A stretch of 11,458 nt of DNA from Pseudomonadota bacterium (GTDB taxonomy: Bacteria; Pseudomonadota; Gammaproteobacteria; Burkholderiales; Burkholderiaceae_C), in assembly GCA_021798395.1 (NCBI GenBank), contig JAJZHS010000046.1, forward strand, positions 1-11,458, in the 5' to 3' direction. This document shows, piece by piece, positions 6,063 to 11,458 of this stretch. A program made the position numbers and the translations under genes. Each line of letters starts with the position of its first letter. The first letter of the stretch is position 1. The notes beneath the pieces are model-generated. The model was not told the origin of the DNA and ran no database searches. It was given only the letters and a program-made list of their open reading frames with translations.

Positions 6063-7098
6063 CGCCGCGTGCGAGAAGTCGGCCGACGAAAGCGTCGCAC
6101 GCAGCGTCGTCCAGCGCGTCGAGCGCGGCCCAGCCGAATCCGCGCAAGCGCTCGATGGTGCCCAGGGGATTGCGTTCCTTCGGCAGGGTCGGGTGCATGC
6201 GTGCCTCCAGGCCGGCGCGGCGATACAGTTCGACCGCGCCGACGATGCCGAGGACGTCGCCCGCGACGTGGACGATCGCGCGCGCGCGCTGCGTCAGTGC
6301 GGCGTCCGCCAGCAGGCTGTCGGCGTTGGCCTCGATGATGTCCCCGCCCAGTTCGGCGACGATGACGTCGCACCCGGCCGCGTCGAGCCGGGCGAGAATT
6401 CTGCGCGCGGCGTCGCGCACGCGCGCCGGCGCGGTGTAGGTCGTGGCCAGCCCGACCACCGGGAAATCCAGAACGTGGTCGGCCCCGCCGTCGTGCATGG
6501 CGAGGATGTCGCGGAGCCTCCCGGTTCCGGTGAGCTTGGCGCCGCCCACGGTGAGCCCATGGCGCTTCAGTGCCCGGATCAGCGCCGTGCAGGCGGTGGT
6601 CTTGCCGACTTCGGCGGCGCTTCCGCAGACGAGGATCGTCGGCGCCGGCGGGCTCGGCGCCGGAGGGTCGGGTTCGCACAGCTCGTGCAGGAGCAGCGCC
6701 CGGCCTTCGTGCACGAGCGCGCCCAGAACCCTGACCTTGGTGAAGCCGCAGCCAGCCCGGCCGGGCGGAATGCTCAGACCGAGGCCGACGACGCCTCCGT
6801 GGGCCAGCAGGTCCAAGGTCGGACACGCGGCCGGATCGAGAACCTCGGGGACGTGACCGTATTCGGACGTGCTCGAACGCCGGTTGGCGAGGACCGCGAC
6901 GAAGCGGTCGCCTCGATACAGGGCGACCTCGCGTCCGGACTGGTTCTCCACGGAGCGGATCGAACCTTGGTCGGAGACGGTCTCGACGAGCAGCACGGCG
7001 CCTTCCGCCGCGCGCGTGCACGCGCCGACCGTGCATTGCGCGAGCATCGTCGAAGTGAGCGCGCGAATATTCGAAGCGACGGCTTTCACGCCCAGCAT
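6055..7098 (-). CDS. BioD/DUF1611-like P-loop NTPase of unknown activity, candidate ATP-dependent activating enzyme
   Basis: The product is 347 residues in two parts. Residues 1 to about 140 are a domain I cannot assign (with YRGDRFVAVLANRRSST at 61-77). A Pro-rich linker (142-153) leads to a nucleotide-binding domain. Its P-loop GSAAEVGKT (159-167) has the G-x5-GKT spacing and EVGKT ending of dethiobiotin synthetase (GTDTEVGKT). AKLTGTG (187-193) is followed by an acidic AELGGDIIEAN (248-258), placed like the Mg/Walker-B region of BioD and DUF1611 proteins. BioD activates a carboxylate-like group as an acyl phosphate and forms a C-N bond; DUF1611 includes DgcN-type proteins. A kinase/ligase role in joining phosphonoacetate to an amine is inference. 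The start at 7096-7098 is favoured by GAGGA 8 nt upstream. It begins 1 nt after the ppd stop, and the longer upstream frame would overlap ppd heavily. Confidence 0.8.
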   Translation of the reverse strand: MLGVKAVASNIRALTSTMLAQCTVGACTRAAEGAVLLVETVSDQGSIRSVENQSGREVALYRGDRFVAVLANRRSSTSEYGHVPEVLDPAACPTLDLLAHGGVVGLGLSIPPGRAGCGFTKVRVLGALVHEGRALLLHELCEPDPPAPSPPAPTILVCGSAAEVGKTTACTALIRALKRHGLTVGGAKLTGTGRLRDILAMHDGGADHVLDFPVVGLATTYTAPARVRDAARRILARLDAAGCDVIVAELGGDIIEANADSLLADAALTQRARAIVHVAGDVLGIVGAVELYRRAGLEARMHPTLPKERNPLGTIERLRGFGWAALDALDDAACDAFVGRLLARGDA

Positions 7099-7099
7099 G

Positions 7100-8260
7100 T
7101 CATGGTCCTCGAGCGGGGTTGCGCAGCGCGCGCATGAACTGTTCCTTGGCCGCGCGCGGCAGCGTCGACGGTCGGCCCAGGTCCGTGCGGTGGCCGACGC
7201 CGCACAGTGCCTCGATGAAGCCACCGTCCGCGCGCCCCAGCGCGTCGCGCATGGCGCGCTCCAGCGCTTCGGCGGTGCGCACCGTGGCGACCCTCGCGTA
7301 TCCGCACGCCCGAGCCAGGCCGGCGAGTCGCAGACCCGGCGCCGAGGTCGGCTGGCCGCCGACGGAATCGTGCGCGTCGTTGTTCAGCACCACGTGCACC
7401 AGAGCGTGCGCGCGCGCGCAGGTCGGCAGCGCGCCCAGGTGCATCAGCGCGGCGCCGTCGCCGTCGAAGCAGACGACGACGCGGTCGCGGGCGCCGAGGG
7501 CGATTCCCAGGGCGATGTGCGAGGCGTGGCCCATGGCCCCGACGACGAGAAAATCGAAGTCGTGCGACTCGCCGCGCGCGTCGCGCAGGGCGTACAGCTC
7601 GCGCGCCGCCATACCCGTCGTCGTCACGGTGATCGTTCCGGCAGGCAGGGCGCGCAGACAGGCCTCGATCGCGTCCTCGCGCGTCAGGGTGGGCGGCAGC
7701 GGGCGCGCGCCGCCCCCGGGCCCGGGGCCCGCGGCGAAGGCGCGGCGCCGAACGACCAGCGCGACCGGTTCCTGCCGCGCGACCGCATGGTCCAGCAGGC
7801 GTTGCACGATGGCGCGGGCGTCGTGCGCGTCGGGTCCGAGGATTTCGTGCCGGATCGACAGCAGGTCGAGCTGGCCGCGGGTGATCCGGCCCTGCAGCGC
7901 ATGCTGTGGCTCGTCCTCGACCTGGGCGCCGTCGGCCGCGAGCTCGCCGCGCCAGCCGACGAGCAGCAGCATCGGGATCGCGTACACGTCGGGCGCGGCC
8001 ATCGACGCCAGCGGGTTGACCGCATTGCCCAGGCCGGAGTTCTGCATGTAGACGGCCGGCACCCGGCCGGTGGCCAGGTGGTGGCCGATCGCTGCGCCGA
8101 CCGCGGCGCCTTCGTTGCAGGCGACGACGTGGCGGATGGGCGCGCCGCCCTCGGCCAGGGCGCGGCCCAGTTCGCGCAGCAGCGAGTCCGGAACCCCGGC
8201 GACGAAGCGCACGCCGCACTGCGCGAGATGCTCGAGGAAACGATCCGCAGCGATGGGCAT
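7100..8260 (-). CDS. ppd: Phosphonopyruvate decarboxylase
   Basis: The product is a 386-residue thiamine-diphosphate enzyme of the sulfopyruvate/phosphonopyruvate decarboxylase type. The N-terminal pyrimidine-binding part has GVPDSLL (22-28), the catalytic Glu50 in CNEGAAVGAAIG, and YMQNSGLGNAVNPL (71-84). The C-terminal pyrophosphate-binding part has the TPP motif GDG (267-269) ending in NN (293-294), then DAHDSVGGQPT. The reaction is irreversible decarboxylation of phosphonopyruvate to phosphonoacetaldehyde, which pulls the unfavourable PepM equilibrium forward. Sulfopyruvate decarboxylase is the near alternative, but the single-chain layout and the adjacent pepM settle it. The start is supported by GGAG 8 nt before the ATG. 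The gene starts 21 nt after the pepM stop and ends 1 nt before the P-loop gene. A Gly/Pro/Ala-rich linker (176-190) separates the domains. Confidence 0.94.
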   Translation of the reverse strand: MPIAADRFLEHLAQCGVRFVAGVPDSLLRELGRALAEGGAPIRHVVACNEGAAVGAAIGHHLATGRVPAVYMQNSGLGNAVNPLASMAAPDVYAIPMLLLVGWRGELAADGAQVEDEPQHALQGRITRGQLDLLSIRHEILGPDAHDARAIVQRLLDHAVARQEPVALVVRRRAFAAGPGPGGGARPLPPTLTREDAIEACLRALPAGTITVTTTGMAARELYALRDARGESHDFDFLVVGAMGHASHIALGIALGARDRVVVCFDGDGAALMHLGALPTCARAHALVHVVLNNDAHDSVGGQPTSAPGLRLAGLARACGYARVATVRTAEALERAMRDALGRADGGFIEALCGVGHRTDLGRPSTLPRAAKEQFMRALRNPARGP

Positions 8261-8281
8261 GGCGCGGGCTCCGGGCCGTTC

Positions 8282-9199
8282 TCAGCGCGTTCCGGGAATC
8301 AGGTTGAGGATGTCCTCGACCGGCATGCATTGTGCTTCGACGGCCAGCGTTCGCCCTTCCCTGAGGATCGACAGCGCGACCTCGCGCATCGCCGGGTACG
8401 CGGCGCGCAGCAACTGGTTGGCGTAGATGACGACATTGAAGCGATGGCGCGCGAATTCGTCGAACGGCACGTCGGCCAGCCGGGTGGGGACGCACACCAG
8501 CGGAACGCCGGGGTGGGATGCGCGGAACCGCGCAGCGAAGTCGAGGATTTCATCCGGCTGAGCGCGGTTGGTGTGGATCATGACGCCGTCGGCTCCCGCC
8601 TCGACGTAGGCGCAGGCGCGCCGCAGCGCGTCGTCCATGCCGGCGTCGAGCACCAGGCTTTCGACCCGGGCGATGATCATGAAGTCGGCGGCCGCCTGGG
8701 CCGCCTTGCCGCGCGCGATCTTGTCGCAGAACGCCGGGATCGATTCCTGTGCCTGCTCCGCCGACGTGCCGAGCAATGAATTTTTCTTCAGCCCGACCTT
8801 GTCTTCGATGATCACCGCGGACACGCCGTGCCGTTCGAGCGTGCGCACGTTGATCGAGAAATGCTCGGCATAACCTCCGGAATCGGCGTCGACAATCATC
8901 GGACGGGTCGTGACGTCGAGAATGTCGTCGATATTCGACAGGCGGTACCGGATGTCCAGGACGCCGGTATCGGGTTTGCCGCGCGCGGCCGCGTCGGTGA
9001 GCGATCCGGACCACAGCGCATCATATTCGATGCGCTGGGCGTCGTGCTCGATTCCGACCGAATCGGCCAGAATGGCGCACATCGCGCTGTGCGCCTCGAT
9101 GACCCGGATGCAGGGTTTTGCGTGGAGCGTGTCGCGCAGGCTGCGCCGGCGCGATTCGGCGGGGATCGGCACCACGCCGACCGGATTGAGTGTGGCCAT
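8282..9199 (-). CDS. pepM: Phosphoenolpyruvate phosphomutase, first gene of the phosphonate operon
   Basis: The product is 305 residues of the isocitrate lyase/PEP mutase superfamily. The PepM-diagnostic loop EDKVGLKKNS (132-141) fits EDKxGxKxNS exactly and separates it from methylisocitrate lyase and oxaloacetate or phosphonopyruvate hydrolases. Supporting elements are KPCIRVIEAHSAM (28-40), WSGSLTDAAARGKPD (63-77), the Mg-binding DADSGG (104-109), and ARVES (177-181). It converts phosphoenolpyruvate to phosphonopyruvate, forming the C-P bond and committing the pathway to phosphonates. The equilibrium lies toward PEP, hence the adjacent decarboxylase. The ATG at 9197-9199 has only a weak GAGAG ribosome binding site 7 nt away, which lies in one arm of an inverted repeat. 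It is the promoter-proximal gene of the six-gene unit and is preceded by a good sigma70-type promoter. Confidence 0.96.
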   Translation of the reverse strand: MATLNPVGVVPIPAESRRRSLRDTLHAKPCIRVIEAHSAMCAILADSVGIEHDAQRIEYDALWSGSLTDAAARGKPDTGVLDIRYRLSNIDDILDVTTRPMIVDADSGGYAEHFSINVRTLERHGVSAVIIEDKVGLKKNSLLGTSAEQAQESIPAFCDKIARGKAAQAAADFMIIARVESLVLDAGMDDALRRACAYVEAGADGVMIHTNRAQPDEILDFAARFRASHPGVPLVCVPTRLADVPFDEFARHRFNVVIYANQLLRAAYPAMREVALSILREGRTLAVEAQCMPVEDILNLIPGTR

Positions 9200-9206
9200 C
9201 GGAAAA

Positions 9207-9228
9207 CTCTCGAGCGTTCATTCGAGAG
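9207..9228. promoter_or_regulatory. Inverted repeat at the predicted transcription start of pepM (candidate operator)
   Basis: CTCTCGA (9207-9213) and TCGAGAG (9222-9228) are perfect 7-base inverted arms with an 8-base spacer. The repeat begins a few bases after the -10 element, spans the predicted start site, and includes the weak pepM ribosome binding site in the downstream arm. A repressor operator is the likeliest role. A leader RNA hairpin is less likely because the start site would fall inside one arm. Confidence 0.45.
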
Positions 9229-9231
9229 CCG

Positions 9232-9260
9232 ATTGTTTCCACGACAAGGCCGCATGTCAA
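9232..9260 (-). promoter_or_regulatory. Sigma70-type promoter of the phosphonate operon
   Basis: On the minus strand a perfect -35 TTGACA (9260-9255) is followed after exactly 17 bases by AACAAT (9237-9232), which matches four of six -10 positions. Transcription would start near 9225, giving a leader of about 25 nt before the pepM ATG. It sits in the AT-richest stretch of the window and is the only good promoter I find ahead of the six-gene operon. Confidence 0.6.
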
Positions 9261-9274
9261 ATGCGCCAGGTCAA

Positions 9275-9294
9275 TGGCATGAATACCCATGCCA
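9275..9294. promoter_or_regulatory. Inverted repeat upstream of the -35 element (candidate activator site)
   Basis: TGGCATG (9275-9281) and CATGCCA (9288-9294) form perfect 7-base arms with a 6-base spacer, a 20-base dyad. It lies 14 bases upstream of the -35 hexamer of the pepM promoter, roughly -50 to -70 from the predicted start. That is a typical position for a dimeric activator site. Confidence 0.4.
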
Positions 9295-9321
9295 GAGTTT
9301 GGCTATTGGGACATCATGGTA

Positions 9322-9340
9322 TTTTGTGATTACTTTTGTG
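9322..9340. repeat. Short direct repeat TTTTGTG, 12-base period
   Basis: TTTTGTG occurs at 9322-9328 and again at 9334-9340 within an unusually AT-rich block of the pepM upstream region. The spacing is about one helical turn. It could be part of a regulator site or simply curved AT-rich DNA. Confidence 0.3.
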
Positions 9341-9356
9341 AAAACCTGCTGGCGGC

Positions 9357-9370
9357 GCCGAATATTCGGC
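9357..9370. promoter_or_regulatory. 14-base perfect palindrome between the VOC gene and pepM
   Basis: GCCGAATATTCGGC is perfectly palindromic with no spacer. It lies 35 bases past the VOC stop and well upstream of the pepM promoter. There is no adjoining T-tract, so a dimeric protein site or a factor-independent fold is possible but unproven. Confidence 0.3.
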
Positions 9371-9404
9371 CTCGGAAAATCGTGGCAGCTGCCGCCGCTG
9401 CGCG

Positions 9405-9950
9405 TCACGCGTCGCGGCTGCGTTCGCGTGCATGCAGGAAATCGGCGTGGCGCGGTGCGCGCCGGGTCGCCGTCCAGTCGTCGAGCATGCGCCACTTCAC
9501 CGCGTCCAGCCGCGCCACGACGTCGGCTTCGTGTTCGTCCGGGCACGCCAGTTCGACGCGATGGCCGTTCGGGTCGAAGCAGTAGATCGAGTGGAACGCG
9601 CCGTGGTCGGTCGGCCCCACGACGTCGACGCCGTGGTCGAGCAGATGCTGCCTGAACTGCAGCAGCGTGGCGCGGTCCTTCACGCGAAACGCGATGTGCT
9701 GCACCCAGGCCGGAGTGTTCGGGTCGCGCCCCATCGGCGGCCGGCTCGGCAGTTCGAAGAACGCCAGCACGTTGCCGCCTCCGGCGTCGAGGAACACGTG
9801 CATGTACGGGTCGGGCTCACCGGTCGACGGGACTTCGTCCTCGGCGATCGCCAGCACGAAGTCCATGTTCAGCATGGTCTTGTACCAGTCGACGGTCTGG
9901 CGGGCGTCGCGGCAGCGGTAGGCCACGTGGTGGATGCGGTCGACGTGCAT
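9405..9950 (-). CDS. VOC-superfamily metalloprotein (glyoxalase/dioxygenase-like)
   Basis: The product is 181 residues with two beta-alpha-beta-beta-beta modules. The four expected metal-ligand positions are filled: His8 in HHVAYR, Glu66 in FFELP, His85 in QHIAFRV, and Glu133 in HRVELA. DPNGHRVELACP (126-137) is a typical VOC C-terminal strand. The start at 9948-9950 is chosen because AGGAG lies 6 nt upstream; the frame runs 20 codons further but with no signal there. VOC members include glyoxalase I, ring-cleaving dioxygenases, isomerases and fosfomycin-modifying enzymes, so the substrate is open. Its divergent neighbour is fumarylacetoacetase, which favours an aromatic-catabolism role. Since some VOC enzymes (FosA) act on phosphonates, a link to the adjacent operon is a minor alternative. 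It has its own promoter and is 205 bases from pepM. Confidence 0.85.
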   Translation of the reverse strand: MHVDRIHHVAYRCRDARQTVDWYKTMLNMDFVLAIAEDEVPSTGEPDPYMHVFLDAGGGNVLAFFELPSRPPMGRDPNTPAWVQHIAFRVKDRATLLQFRQHLLDHGVDVVGPTDHGAFHSIYCFDPNGHRVELACPDEHEADVVARLDAVKWRMLDDWTATRRAPRHADFLHARERSRDA

Positions 9951-9981
9951 CGCGGGCTCCTGGAGCGTTGCGGGTTCACGA

Positions 9982-10010
9982 AAAATAGAGGCCTGGATCA
10001 TGCCTGTCAA
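9982..10010 (-). promoter_or_regulatory. Sigma70-type promoter of the VOC gene
   Basis: On the minus strand a perfect TTGACA (10010-10005), a 17-base spacer and TATTTT (9987-9982) form a good sigma70 promoter. The predicted start is near 9975, leaving a leader of about 25 nt that carries the AGGAG ribosome binding site. Confidence 0.55.
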
Positions 10011-10018
10011 ACCGGTTT
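10009..10018. promoter_or_regulatory. Palindrome in the VOC/fahA divergent region (possible operator)
   Basis: AAACCGGTTT is a perfect 10-base palindrome overlapping the upstream edge of the VOC -35 element and lying about 77 bases before the fahA start. Binding here could control one or both divergent genes. I find no convincing -35/-10 pair for fahA itself in the 144-base gap. Confidence 0.3.
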
Positions 10019-10094
10019 ACCATCGCCCCACCAACGCCATGGAACCGGATCCCTTGCCGCGCGATGACGGTGCCCGGCGCGACGTGAGGCGGAC

Positions 10095-11411
10095 ATGAGC
10101 GAACGCGACGCGACCCACGACCCGGCGCTGCGCAGCTGGGTCGAATCGGCGCAGGCGCCCGGATGCGATTTCCCGATCCAGAACCTGCCGTTCGGCCGCG
10201 TGCGCCGCGGCGACCAGCCCTGGCGCATCGGGGTGGCGATCGGCGACCAGGCGCTCGATTTGCGGCTGGCCGCCGAACGCGGCCGCTGGAGCGGGGCGCT
10301 GCGCGCACTGCTGCATCCGCTGGCCGCCGGCGACCTCAACGCGTTCATGGCGCTGGGCGCGCAGGCGCGGCGCAGCCTGCGCGCGGCGCTGTCGCACGCG
10401 CTGGCCGACCGCAGCGCGCAGGCGCTGCTCGCGCCGTGCCTGCTGCCGCAGTCGCAGCTGGAGTTCGACGTGCCGTGCACGATCGGCGACTACACCGATT
10501 TCTACGTCGGCATCCACCACGCGGCTGCGGTGGGCCGGCTGTTTCGGCCCGACGCACCGCTGCTGCCGAACTACAAATGGGTGCCGATCGGCTACCACGG
10601 CCGCGCGTCGACCATCCTGCCCAGCGGGCGTCCGTTCGTGCGTCCGCACGGCCAGGTCAGGCCGGCCGGCGCCGACGCGCCGCTGCTGCAGCCGACCGCG
10701 CGTTTGGATTACGAGCTCGAAATGGGCATTGTGATCGGCGTGGGCAATCCACCCGGGCAGCCGATCGCGCTGGCGCAGGCCGAGGACCACGTGTTCGGGC
10801 TCGCGCTGTTCAACGACTGGAGCGCGCGCGACGTGCAGGCCTGGGAGTACCAGCCGCTGGGGCCGTTCCTGGCGAAGAACTTCGCCAGCACCGTGTCGCC
10901 GTGGGTCGTCACCCTCGACGCGCTGGCACCGTTCCGCCGCGCGTTCAGCCGGTCGCCGGACGACCCGCAACCGCTGCCGTACCTGCAAGGCGCCGACAAC
11001 GCCGCGCGCGGCGCGTTCGACGTGCAGCTCGAGGTCTGGCTGCAGACCGCGGCAATGCGCGACGCGGGACTCCCGGCGCACTGCCTCAGCCGCTCGAATT
11101 TCGCCGACGCGGCGTACTGGACCGTGGCCCAGCTGGTCGCGCACCACACGGTGGGCGGTTGCGCGCTGCGCCCCGGCGACCTGTTCGGTTCGGGAACGCT
11201 GTCCGGGCCCGCGCCCGAGCAGGCCGGGTCGCTGCTCGAGCTGACGCACGGCGGGAGCCGGCCGATCACCCTGCCCACGGGCGAGCAGCGCCGTTTTGTC
11301 GAAGACGGCGACACGGTGACCTTGCGCGGCTTCTGCCAGCGCCCGGGCGCCGTGCGCATCGGCTTCGGCGCGTGCAGCGCGACGGTGCTGCCGGCAGCAC
11401 CGCAGCGCTGA
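10095..11411 (+). CDS. fahA: Fumarylacetoacetase
   Basis: The product is 438 residues, close to the usual family length. It hydrolyses fumarylacetoacetate to fumarate and acetoacetate, the last step of tyrosine/homogentisate breakdown, in the cytoplasm. The N-terminal domain has the typical FPIQNLPFG (26-34). Active-site residues map to mouse FAH: Asp135 (D126) in DYTDFY, His142 (H133) in the HHA pair, Glu207 and Glu209 (E199, E201) in LDYELEMG, Asp241 (D233) in NDWSARD, Lys261 (K253) in AKNF, Thr368 (T350) in GSGTLSGP, and Glu382 (E364) in LLELTHGG. The start ATG has GAGG about 5 nt upstream. It is the only plus-strand gene and is divergent from the VOC gene. No homogentisate dioxygenase or maleylacetoacetate isomerase is visible here. 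Confidence 0.97.
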   Translation: MSERDATHDPALRSWVESAQAPGCDFPIQNLPFGRVRRGDQPWRIGVAIGDQALDLRLAAERGRWSGALRALLHPLAAGDLNAFMALGAQARRSLRAALSHALADRSAQALLAPCLLPQSQLEFDVPCTIGDYTDFYVGIHHAAAVGRLFRPDAPLLPNYKWVPIGYHGRASTILPSGRPFVRPHGQVRPAGADAPLLQPTARLDYELEMGIVIGVGNPPGQPIALAQAEDHVFGLALFNDWSARDVQAWEYQPLGPFLAKNFASTVSPWVVTLDALAPFRRAFSRSPDDPQPLPYLQGADNAARGAFDVQLEVWLQTAAMRDAGLPAHCLSRSNFADAAYWTVAQLVAHHTVGGCALRPGDLFGSGTLSGPAPEQAGSLLELTHGGSRPITLPTGEQRRFVEDGDTVTLRGFCQRPGAVRIGFGACSATVLPAAPQR

Positions 11412-11434
11412 GCCCGGGCGCCGCGGCTCAGCGC
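11405..11434. terminator. Perfect 10-base inverted repeat at convergent gene ends (candidate bidirectional terminator)
   Basis: GCGCTGAGCC (11405-11414) and GGCTCAGCGC (11425-11434) are perfect inverted arms with a 10-base GC-rich loop. The fahA stop TGA is in one arm, and the TGA of an apparent minus-strand gene is at the mirror position in the other. There is no T-tract on either side, so it is not a classic intrinsic terminator, but a GC-rich hairpin shared by convergent transcripts is plausible. Confidence 0.45.
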
Positions 11435-11458
11435 GCGCGGGGCTGGCGCGCCAGGATG
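11428..11458 (-). CDS. Possible C-terminal end of a convergent gene (partial)
   Basis: The minus strand reads ILARQPRAR and then TGA (11430-11428), open to the window edge. Only nine residues are visible, so this rests mainly on the stop codon lying in the mirror arm of the inverted repeat and on the convergent layout. No function can be inferred. Confidence 0.3.
   Translation of the reverse strand, partial: ILARQPRAR

Noticed and set aside
6869..8779. Plus-strand open frame of 636 codons opposite the P-loop, ppd and pepM genes
   Set aside because: It crosses three well-supported minus-strand genes and is Arg/Gly/Ala-rich without motifs.
8282..9199. Methylisocitrate lyase, or oxaloacetate or phosphonopyruvate hydrolase, instead of PepM
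   Set aside because: The EDKxGxKxNS loop is complete and a phosphonopyruvate decarboxylase follows directly.
7100..9199. Coenzyme M-type sulfonate pathway with sulfopyruvate decarboxylase
   Set aside because: The TPP enzyme alone could fit, but PepM makes phosphonopyruvate and no sulfolactate-pathway genes are present.
2750..9199. Phosphonate degradation operon
   Set aside because: PepM with Ppd is the biosynthetic entry, and no phosphonatase, phosphonoacetate hydrolase or C-P lyase gene is seen in the window.
9405..9950. VOC protein as a FosA-type resistance gene of the phosphonate cluster
   Set aside because: It has its own promoter, pairs divergently with fahA, and the predicted product lacks the epoxide that FosA-type enzymes open; kept only as a minor alternative.
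1..11458. CRISPR array, tRNA or rRNA genes, insertion sequences or integration sites
   Set aside because: No regularly spaced repeats, no cloverleaf or conserved rRNA stretches, no transposase or integrase, and no long terminal repeats were seen by eye on either strand.

Overview
This is a high-GC, gene-dense bacterial chromosome segment. The fumarylacetoacetase, the VOC protein, the PAP2 phosphatase and overall base use look betaproteobacterial, probably Burkholderiales; that is inference from protein style, not a database match. Almost everything is on the minus strand, and only fahA is on the plus strand.

Layout. Positions 1-86: start of an exported protein that runs off the window. 159-593: small exported Gly/Pro-rich protein. 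770-1561: exported PAP2-type phosphatase. 1671-2624: PiT-like phosphate permease. 2750-9199: a tightly packed six-gene operon read right to left (pepM, ppd, a BioD/DUF1611-like P-loop protein, a TauE/SafE-type permease, phnY-like aldehyde dehydrogenase, pyrB-like aspartate carbamoyltransferase). 9200-9404: AT-richer promoter region with a consensus-like sigma70 promoter and several symmetric elements. 9405-9950: VOC metalloprotein. 10095-11411: fumarylacetoacetase on the plus strand, followed by a perfect inverted repeat that contains its stop codon and the apparent stop of a convergent partial gene.

The central finding is the operon. PepM carries the diagnostic EDKxGxKxNS motif, Ppd carries the thiamine-diphosphate motifs, and the dehydrogenase resembles phosphonoacetaldehyde dehydrogenase. 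Together they predict phosphoenolpyruvate -> phosphonopyruvate -> phosphonoacetaldehyde -> phosphonoacetate. The same polycistron then encodes an ATP-binding protein of unknown activity, a permease of the family that includes proposed sulfite/sulfoacetate exporters, and an aspartate carbamoyltransferase with an intact active site. N-(phosphonoacetyl)-L-aspartate (PALA) is the classic synthetic bisubstrate inhibitor of that enzyme. The simplest hypothesis is that the operon makes PALA or a close phosphonoacetyl-amino acid, with the PyrB homologue as self-resistance target or as a repurposed phosphonoacetyl transferase, the P-loop protein as activating enzyme or ligase, and the permease as exporter. 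The route to phosphonoacetate is well supported; the final product is inference.

The flanking genes (PAP2, PiT permease, VOC, fahA) are probably host background, although the phosphorus theme of the first two deserves a note. No gene-free stretch exceeds 300 bases; the longest is the 205-base gap upstream of pepM. I saw no tRNA, rRNA, CRISPR array, insertion sequence or attachment site.
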